DNA of 46,719 bases from Candidatus Hatepunaea meridiana (GTDB taxonomy: Bacteria; Electryoneota; AABM5-125-24; Hatepunaeales; Hatepunaeaceae), in NCBI GenBank assembly GCA_030765125.1, contig JAVCDD010000339.1:1-46719 (forward strand). Reading direction: 5' to 3'. Under the pieces are notes generated by a model. That model ran no database searches, was not told the DNA's origin, and was given only the letters and a program-made list of their open reading frames with translations. Below are positions 41,510 through 46,719 of this stretch, one piece after another. Position numbers and translations under genes: made by a program. Each line of letters opens with the position of its first letter. Positions within the stretch are counted from its first letter, which is position 1.

Positions 41510-42478
41510 ATGATTCTACCAAAATTCGATTATTTCGCTCCGCGCAGCCTCGTTGATGCAACAAACTGGCTGGCGGAGCATAAAAATGAAAGTGCAAAAG
41601 TATTAGCCGGTGGAACGGACTTGCTGGTCAACCTGCGTGGTAAGATCATCCCGGATGGTCACCGCCCTCGCTGCCAGCAGCACCACGTCGGACCGTGGCA
41701 GGCGCGTCATCTTGTCGTGGAGAAACCTCATTGGTTGATGGCATTGTCGCGCATTCCGGAATTGCAGGACATTACGGTTAAAGGCAATCAGATTCACATT
41801 GGTGCTATGGTCACGCATTCGCAGCTTGAGTCTTCTGATGTGATCCGCGAAAAACTAACCGGACTAAGCGATGCAGCATCGGTTCTCGGTTCACCCCTCT
41901 GTCGAAATCGAGGTACTTACGGAGGCAATCTTTGCAACGCCCGACCAGCTTCGGATACATCCATTCCAACGATGGCATTGCAGGGAAAACTCGTGCTTGT
42001 ATCGAAGCGCAGGCAGCGTATCGTCAACCATACTGATTTCGTCATCGGTCCCGGGGAATCAATCATCGAACCGGATGAAATACTTAAGGAAATCATTTTC
42101 ACAATCCCAGATAATCCGATGTCAAGCGCCTACATCAAGCTCGCTAACCGCAAAGCATTGGAAATTGCCGTTGTAGGCGCAGCGGCGGTAGTTATCTTTG
42201 ACTCGGACAAGGAGACCATATTAAACGCACGGATCGCGTTGGCAGCGGTTGCACCGACTCCGTTGCTCGTTCCTGAAGCCGGTGATTATCTGAAAGACCG
42301 CAAACTTACGCTTGAGACCGCATCCGAAGCGGCGCGAATATCATCCCAAGCTGCCCGCCCGATCACTGACCATCGCGGCAGAGCGGATTACCGTAAGCTG
42401 ATGATTGAAGTCCTCGTCAGGCGAGCTTTAATGCGTTGTCGAGACAGGATTTCAAGAACCGTTGAGAAGGCATTATAA
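41510..42478 (+). CDS. Molybdenum hydroxylase FAD subunit (HcrB/XdhB-like) with an unusual insertion
   Basis: The 322-residue protein carries FAD-binding motifs VLAGGTDLL (31-39) and RNRGTYGGNLCNARPASDT (132-150). About 25 extra residues at roughly 48-75 (DGHRPRCQQ... EKPHWLM) separate GKII from LSRIPEL, where family members have only a few. The DNA there holds a CCACG...CGTGG palindrome, so it may be repeat-derived. It lacks the long cysteine-rich loop after TYGGN that carries the extra [4Fe-4S] cluster of classical 4-hydroxybenzoyl-CoA reductase. It overlaps the next gene by 1 bp. Confidence 0.85.
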   Translation: MILPKFDYFAPRSLVDATNWLAEHKNESAKVLAGGTDLLVNLRGKIIPDGHRPRCQQHHVGPWQARHLVVEKPHWLMALSRIPELQDITVKGNQIHIGAMVTHSQLESSDVIREKLTGLSDAASVLGSPLCRNRGTYGGNLCNARPASDTSIPTMALQGKLVLVSKRRQRIVNHTDFVIGPGESIIEPDEILKEIIFTIPDNPMSSAYIKLANRKALEIAVVGAAAVVIFDSDKETILNARIALAAVAPTPLLVPEAGDYLKDRKLTLETASEAARISSQAARPITDHRGRADYRKLMIEVLVRRALMRCRDRISRTVEKAL

Positions 42479-42948
42479 TGAAAAAACTAATCAACCTGAC
42501 CATCAACGGACTATCTTATGAAGTGGCAGTTGAACCGCGTCAAACATTGGCGGAACTGCTCAGGTATGACCTCGGCTTAACCGGCACCAAGATCGGCTGT
42601 GGTATCGGGGATTGTGGAGCGTGTACAGTCCTGCTCGATGGTGTCCCTGTCTTCTCCTGTTTGACGTTGGCAATGGAAGCGGACGGCTGCGACGTGCTCA
42701 CGATTGAGGGTGTTGCAGATAACGGGAAGCTGCATCCTATCCAACAAGCGTTTGTGGACATCGGCGCTATCCAATGCGGCTTTTGCACACCCGGAATGGT
42801 ATTGAATACCTTGGCGCTGTTGAGGAAAAATCCCCACCCGACCGAAGCCGAAATCAGGAGAGCATTATCGGGGAATTTATGCAGATGTACCGGATATCAG
42901 AAGATTGTGGAAGCAGTGCAGGAAGCGGCAATCACAATGACCAAGTAG
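42478..42948 (+). CDS. hcrC: Molybdenum hydroxylase 2Fe-2S subunit (HcrC-like)
   Basis: The 156-residue protein has both cluster motifs of the family: Cys41, 46, 49 and 61 (GCGIGDCGACT) for the plant-type cluster, and Cys100, 103, 135 and 137 (QCGFCTPG, CRCTGY) for the second. It links the Mo and FAD subunits. The stop TAG (42946-42948) is the TAG of a REP GTAG foot, followed by a RAYT cassette that separates it from the Mo subunit. The substrate is probably 4-hydroxybenzoyl-CoA, by context. Confidence 0.88.
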   Translation: MKKLINLTINGLSYEVAVEPRQTLAELLRYDLGLTGTKIGCGIGDCGACTVLLDGVPVFSCLTLAMEADGCDVLTIEGVADNGKLHPIQQAFVDIGAIQCGFCTPGMVLNTLALLRKNPHPTEAEIRRALSGNLCRCTGYQKIVEAVQEAAITMTK

Positions 42949-43061
42949 ATGCGACACTCTTGTCGCATGATATCCCGAAGGGATATAACAACGTTTACCA
43001 TTTATTCATTGAATCCATTTAACGGATTACGCGGATTATGCGACAGGAGTGTCGCATCTAC
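42945..43061. repeat. 117-bp REP-pair element, left border of the RAYT cassette
   Basis: GTAG (42945-42948) plus TGCGACA/TGTCGCA hairpin at the left; inverted hairpin and CTAC (43058-43061) at the right. TAG 42946-42948 ends the 2Fe-2S subunit gene. The element is the near-perfect reverse complement of 43544-43660. Confidence 0.92.
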
Positions 43062-43071
43062 TGAGAAAATA

Positions 43072-43539
43072 ATGATTACTCAAAGGCTTAAGATACGTCA
43101 GAACAATCTACCTCATTGGCAACAGGGTGGTTGTGTATATTATATCACTTTCCGTTCAATTCGGGAGAGATTGACAGAAAGTGCATTGGATAGAATTAAG
43201 GATGTTATCCTTCACGATCATAATCGCAAGTATAGACTATACATAACGGTTATAATGCCGGATCATGTTCATATAATACTACAACCTCTTGAAATGAAAA
43301 CTGGTGTGTGGTTTGATTTAGCAGGCATTCTAAAAACAATCAAAGGAGTTAGCGCCAGACGGATTAATGAGGTTTTAAGAACCCGCGGAACGGTTTGGCA
43401 AAAGGAAAGTTATGACAGGATTATTCGAAATGATGAAGAATTAATTGAGAAATGGAATTATATGCTTAGAAACCCGGAAGATGAGGGTCTTATTAAACCA
43501 AGTGAAGAGTATAAATTCATTATTATACCTCCCAATTAA
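43072..43539 (+). CDS. REP-associated tyrosine transposase (RAYT)
   Basis: A 155-residue Y1/IS200-like transposase. PDHVHIILQP gives the HxH metal motif; the helix with the likely catalytic tyrosine is EKWNYMLRNP, and VWQKESYDRIIRND is the typical preceding motif. The longer frame from 42949 translates the repeat, so the ATG at 43072 is chosen. It is bordered by two inverted 117-bp REP-pair elements and probably recognises their GTAG-hairpin ends, as RAYTs do for REPs in enterobacteria. Confidence 0.9.
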   Translation: MITQRLKIRQNNLPHWQQGGCVYYITFRSIRERLTESALDRIKDVILHDHNRKYRLYITVIMPDHVHIILQPLEMKTGVWFDLAGILKTIKGVSARRINEVLRTRGTVWQKESYDRIIRNDEELIEKWNYMLRNPEDEGLIKPSEEYKFIIIPPN

Positions 43540-43543
43540 CCCA

Positions 43544-43660
43544 GTAGATGCGACACTCTTGTCGCATAGTCCACGTAATCCGTTAAATGGATTCAATGAA
43601 TAAATAGTAAACGTAATTATATCCCTTCGGGATATCATGCGACAGGAGTGTCGCATCTAC
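43544..43660. repeat. 117-bp REP-pair element, right border of the RAYT cassette
   Basis: Same ends and length as 42945-43061 but in opposite orientation, with only a handful of mismatches by eye. Internal ATATCCCTTCGGGATAT is a further small hairpin shared with copies 1 and 2. Confidence 0.92.
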
Positions 43661-43682
43661 TGAAATAAAAAAAGGTATTATT

Positions 43683-43970
43683 ATGCCCAATGGAGCAGCA
43701 GGTGGCGCTGCAGTCGCCGCTCAACAAATTGCAGAGGCAATCAAAGCATCCGGTGCGATTGTCAAAGTAGAGACATCCGATTTCGAAGCTATTCTTTCCA
43801 AGAGTGAAAGCCCTCTGGTTGTTATGGCGGAAGGCGGATTGTTTTCAACGAATTATCAATATCTCACTGGATACAAAGGTTTAGTGTTCTTCACAAAATC
43901 TTCCACGCCGTTGGAATTGCATTATCGTGTTGAGTTGGTTACGGCAAAGAAGATATGGATTCCGGGATAG
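43683..43970 (+). CDS. Small conserved hypothetical protein
   Basis: A 95-residue protein that starts with an alanine/glycine-rich helix (GAAGGAAVAAQQIAEAIKASG). It continues with VKVETSDFEAIL, SPLVVMAEGGLF, NYQYLTGYKGLVFFTKS and a C-terminal AKKIWIPG. It has no cysteines or membrane helix beyond the Ala-rich start. It looks like a real small-protein family but I cannot name a function. It lies between the RAYT cassette and the Mo subunit gene. Confidence 0.7.
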   Translation: MPNGAAGGAAVAAQQIAEAIKASGAIVKVETSDFEAILSKSESPLVVMAEGGLFSTNYQYLTGYKGLVFFTKSSTPLELHYRVELVTAKKIWIPG

Positions 43971-43977
43971 GGATTTA

Positions 43978-44002
43978 GTAGATGCGACACTCTTGTCGCA
44001 TG
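43978..44002. repeat. Single REP of the GTAGATGCGACA family
   Basis: GTAG (43978-43981) and the TGCGACA-CTCT-TGTCGCA hairpin, with no inverted partner. An AACCGCAGATTACGCAG word follows and runs to the next start codon. Confidence 0.8.
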
Positions 44003-44036
44003 CTTTTAACCGCAGATTACGCAGATTTAACAGATT

Positions 44037-46445
44037 ATGAAATACAAAATCTTAAATACCCGCGCTCCCCGTGTTGACGCTGTTGACAAAGTCACCGGCA
44101 AGGCGCAATATACCGATGACCTGAAGCGTCCGGGGATGCTGTGGTGCGCTATCCTGCATAGCCCGCTGGCACATGCCAGGATACTCAATATCGACACATC
44201 AAAGGCTGAAAACCTACCCGGTGTCAAGGCAATTATCACTGGCAAGGAAGCCGGTACCGTTATTTACGGCGTATCACCCGCTCGTTATGATGAGAATATA
44301 CTCTGCATTGATAAGGTGCGCTACGTTGGTGATGAAGTAGCTGCTGTGGCGGCTGTCGATATTGATACCGCCCTCGAAGCTGTCTCGCTGATTGAGGTTG
44401 ACTACGAGGAACTTCCTCCTGTGCTCGATGGGCTTCGAGCGATGGATGAAGATATGCCGCAAATCCACGAGAAGTATAAACGAAATACTTGCGCTGAGGT
44501 GCACTGGAACTTCGGTGATTGCGATGCTGCCGAGAAGGAAGCCGATTACATCCGCACTGATAAGCTGACATCTAAGATGCAGGATGGGGCTTTCATTGAG
44601 CCACAGGCGATTCTGGCTGAGTTTGACGCCTCCGGTCGGTTGAATATGTTCAGTTCCACGCAGGCGCCGCATTATGTCCAACGCACCCTCGCAATGGCGC
44701 TTAAACTGCCGATTGAGAAGGTACGCGTAGTTAAACCTGCCGTCGGAGGAGGATTCGGTCCGAAAGCATCCTGTTCGACCGCTGAGTTGGTAACCTGCCT
44801 GTTAGCGCGGAAGACGGGAAGACCGGTCAAGATGACTTTCGACCGCGAACAGGTGTTTCTGCACTCGCGAGCCCGGCATCAATTCTGGCACACGATGACT
44901 ACCGGCGTTAAGAAAGACGGAACGCTGCTCTTCCTGCGACATAATTGTGTCCTGGACGGAGGCGCTTATGCAAGCTTCGGAATTGCCACGGTCTACTATG
45001 CCGGATCGTTGTTGGGAGGTCCTTACCGGCTTAAAAATATGACCTACGATGGTTGCCGCGTGGTAACCAATAAACCCGCAAGTGGCGCTCAACGTGGACA
45101 CGGCGCCGTTATTGCACGCGCCCTGTTTGAAACGCAGCTCGACCAAATTGCCATCGAAATCGGAATGGATCCGATTGAACTCAGGCTCAAGAATGTAATG
45201 GGCGCAGGTGAAACGACCTGTAATGAACTATATATGTCAAGCCTGGGAATGCGAGAATGCATCGAGGAGGTCAGGGACGCTACTAATTGGACAGAAGTCT
45301 GGCAACGAAATCAAAATCAAAAATCTCGCGTAGGGGCTGATTTATCACGCCCCGTTCCTCATAAATCCAACATCCTCACTAAAAAATCCCGCGGTATCGG
45401 TGTTTCCAGCGGCTTCTTTGTGTCGGGCGCCGGTTATTCAATCTATCGTTCCGACACCTTCCACGCCACAGTCGTAACCAAGGTCAACGAGGTGGGCGGT
45501 TCCGTCATAGTTGAATCGGGAGCCGCAGACATCGGGCAGGGATCGGATACCGTTCTGGCGATGATTACGGCAGAAGTGCTTGGTATTCCTATGTCCGATG
45601 TGAAAGTCATCTCCGGCGACAGCGATCTGTCCGTTGACCTGGGCGCCTATTCCAGCCGGACTACGCTTATGATGGGACACGCTGCCAAGGGTGCGGCGGA
45701 GTCGGCGCGGGATCAGATTCTATCTGTCATTGCTGAGCGAACCGGTGTTTCTCAACATGATCTGTTTATGGAGGATGGTTATATAAAATGCAAAAACGAT
45801 TTGTTTGACTTCCAACCATTGCGAGACGAATATATATGGGAACACCGCGGGTTTACTGACTTGCCGGATGAACCGTTCCTGACTTTCCGGGAAGCCTCGC
45901 GTATTGCATTTCTCAAGCGTGGAACTATCATTGGAACGGGCAAATACCGCCCGCCCAAGTTAGGTGGATCGTTCAAGGGTGCAACCGTCGGAACGTCGCC
46001 GGCATTCGGATGCTCGGCGCAGGTTGCTGAGGTCGAGGTTGATCTTGAGACCGGCGAGGTGACCGTCCTGAAAGTAACCGGCGCGCACGATTGCGGCTTC
46101 GCCATCAACCGCACGCAGGTCGAAGGACAAATGCAGGGAGCAATATCAATGGGAATGGGGGAAGCGTTGATGGAGGAAATCCAATACGATAATTGCGGCA
46201 ACATAGTAAACGCCAACCTCGCCGAATACAAGATACCAACCGCACTTGATATGCCGCCGTTGGAATCCATCATAGTCGAAACCATCGAACCAAACGGACC
46301 CTTCGGCGCCAAAGAGGTCGGCGAAGGCGCCATTATGCCGACGATACCTGCTATTTTGAATGCTATTTATGATGCGACGGGGGTGAGGATTAGGGAGCTT
46401 CCGGCTACGCCGGAGAGGGTTTTGATGGGATTGAGGGAAGATTGA
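44037..46445 (+). CDS. hcrA: Molybdenum hydroxylase large subunit (4-hydroxybenzoyl-CoA reductase HcrA-like)
   Basis: The 802-residue protein is a xanthine dehydrogenase-family Mo subunit: GGGFGPK (237-243), GAQRGHG (350-356), GAYSSRTTLMMG later, and a C-terminal GAKEVGEG with the catalytic glutamate near 763. With the FAD and 2Fe-2S subunits it would reductively remove the para-hydroxyl of 4-hydroxybenzoyl-CoA, feeding benzoyl-CoA reductase; another hydroxylation is possible. Residues about 430-444 (SRVGADLSRP) are encoded by a REP-like repeat inserted in frame. It lacks a clear ribosome binding site because a repeat word abuts the ATG. Confidence 0.88.
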   Translation: MKYKILNTRAPRVDAVDKVTGKAQYTDDLKRPGMLWCAILHSPLAHARILNIDTSKAENLPGVKAIITGKEAGTVIYGVSPARYDENILCIDKVRYVGDEVAAVAAVDIDTALEAVSLIEVDYEELPPVLDGLRAMDEDMPQIHEKYKRNTCAEVHWNFGDCDAAEKEADYIRTDKLTSKMQDGAFIEPQAILAEFDASGRLNMFSSTQAPHYVQRTLAMALKLPIEKVRVVKPAVGGGFGPKASCSTAELVTCLLARKTGRPVKMTFDREQVFLHSRARHQFWHTMTTGVKKDGTLLFLRHNCVLDGGAYASFGIATVYYAGSLLGGPYRLKNMTYDGCRVVTNKPASGAQRGHGAVIARALFETQLDQIAIEIGMDPIELRLKNVMGAGETTCNELYMSSLGMRECIEEVRDATNWTEVWQRNQNQKSRVGADLSRPVPHKSNILTKKSRGIGVSSGFFVSGAGYSIYRSDTFHATVVTKVNEVGGSVIVESGAADIGQGSDTVLAMITAEVLGIPMSDVKVISGDSDLSVDLGAYSSRTTLMMGHAAKGAAESARDQILSVIAERTGVSQHDLFMEDGYIKCKNDLFDFQPLRDEYIWEHRGFTDLPDEPFLTFREASRIAFLKRGTIIGTGKYRPPKLGGSFKGATVGTSPAFGCSAQVAEVEVDLETGEVTVLKVTGAHDCGFAINRTQVEGQMQGAISMGMGEALMEEIQYDNCGNIVNANLAEYKIPTALDMPPLESIIVETIEPNGPFGAKEVGEGAIMPTIPAILNAIYDATGVRIRELPATPERVLMGLRED
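45327..45368. repeat. GTAGGGGCTGATTTATCACGCCCC repeat inside hcrA
   Basis: GCGTAGGGGCTGATTTATCA followed by CGCCCC matches the left half of 39690-39764. It is read as SRVGADLSRPV, at a point between conserved segments of the Mo subunit. Confidence 0.8.
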
Positions 46446-46719
46446 ATAACTGTCCGCAGATTACGCAGATCTTTTACTAACGTTATCTGCTTAATCTGTT
46501 TAATCTGTTATGAATCTTATCCTCGTCTATAACCATACACAACAGATTAAGCAAATAGAATAACAGATTATACGATTATACAAATTTAGTAGATAGTGTC
46601 TGACCGAAAAGCCTTCAAGTCAAGCAGTAAATGACTTAAGGCATATATTTAATCTTGAAGATTTTGCTGTTTGTTCATTGAAATACTTACATAACATGTT
46701 TAAAGCTTGTTATTTCACG
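46446..46719. repeat. Terminal intergenic region with CGCAGATTACGCAG and TTAATCTGTT words
   Basis: No gene is supported in the last 274 bp. CCGCAGATTACGCAG follows the hcrA stop. TTAATCTGTTTAATCTGTTATG (about 46491) pairs with CATACACAACAGATTAAG (about 46534). The rest is AT-rich. Confidence 0.5.

Noticed and set aside
42949-43071. N-terminal extension of the RAYT (start at 42949)
   Set aside because: The extra 41 codons are translation of the 117-bp repeat. The same peptide is also read antisense at the right-hand copy. The ATG at 43072 fits the family start.

Overview
The window is a catabolic gene cluster for anaerobic breakdown of aromatic compounds, heavily invaded by small mobile and defence modules. 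Every credible gene lies on the + strand. The host is probably an uncultured, strictly or facultatively anaerobic bacterium of the Fibrobacterota-Chlorobiota-Bacteroidota (FCB) superphylum or a neighbouring candidate phylum. The clue is a secreted protein (24372-25868) with a C-terminal YPNPFN-type sorting domain like those used by type IX secretion. The exact phylum cannot be settled from this sequence.

Catabolic backbone, in order: thiolase (2117), DUF2889 protein (3800), a probable cyclohexa-1,5-diene-1-carbonyl-CoA hydratase (4914), benzoyl-CoA reductase subunits C (5859), B (14262), D-like (15825) and A-like (16755), a 2[4Fe-4S] ferredoxin (17834), an 820-residue NuoG/GltD-like flavoprotein (18227), a zinc alcohol dehydrogenase that is probably 6-hydroxycyclohex-1-ene-1-carbonyl-CoA dehydrogenase (23029), an acyl-CoA dehydrogenase (25997), a GltD/ferredoxin fusion (29378), and 2-oxoacid:ferredoxin oxidoreductase alpha (33121) and beta (38748). 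The cluster ends with a molybdenum hydroxylase set resembling 4-hydroxybenzoyl-CoA reductase: MocA (39828), XdhC (40532), and FAD (41510), 2Fe-2S (42478) and Mo (44037) subunits. The expected flow is 2-oxoacid or NAD(P)H electrons to ferredoxin to ATP-driven benzoyl-CoA reductase, then hydration, dehydrogenation and beta-oxidation of the ring product. Benzoate-CoA ligase, the ring-opening hydrolase and an oxidoreductase gamma subunit are not in the window.

Interrupting modules: toxin-antitoxin pairs (AbrB/RelE 7551-8090, HicBA 11659-12160, a RelB-like antitoxin with a truncated RelE 12192-12498, an antitoxin/PIN pair 13576-14215), a Septu-type PtuAB defence pair (27379-29359), a NucS-like nuclease (31739), two DUF5677-like genes, two four-helix-bundle (23S intervening-sequence protein type) genes, one of them frameshifted, an SLC12-like transporter (9272), a TPR lipoprotein-like protein (36283), and two REP-associated tyrosine transposases (RAYTs; 35182 and 43072).

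Repeats are the most unusual layer. Two REP families have a 5' GTAG foot and a perfect hairpin. In five cases the TAG of GTAG is the stop codon of the upstream gene. A third, 90-bp palindromic element occurs twice, both times starting on the TGA stop of a gene. One RAYT sits between two inverted 117-bp elements; the other is flanked by, and carries in frame, copies of its presumed REP. Repeat-derived peptides also appear in frame in several other proteins. Short 5' gene fragments precede inserted genes at bcrB, the oxidoreductase alpha gene and a truncated relE. I saw no tRNA, rRNA or CRISPR array.
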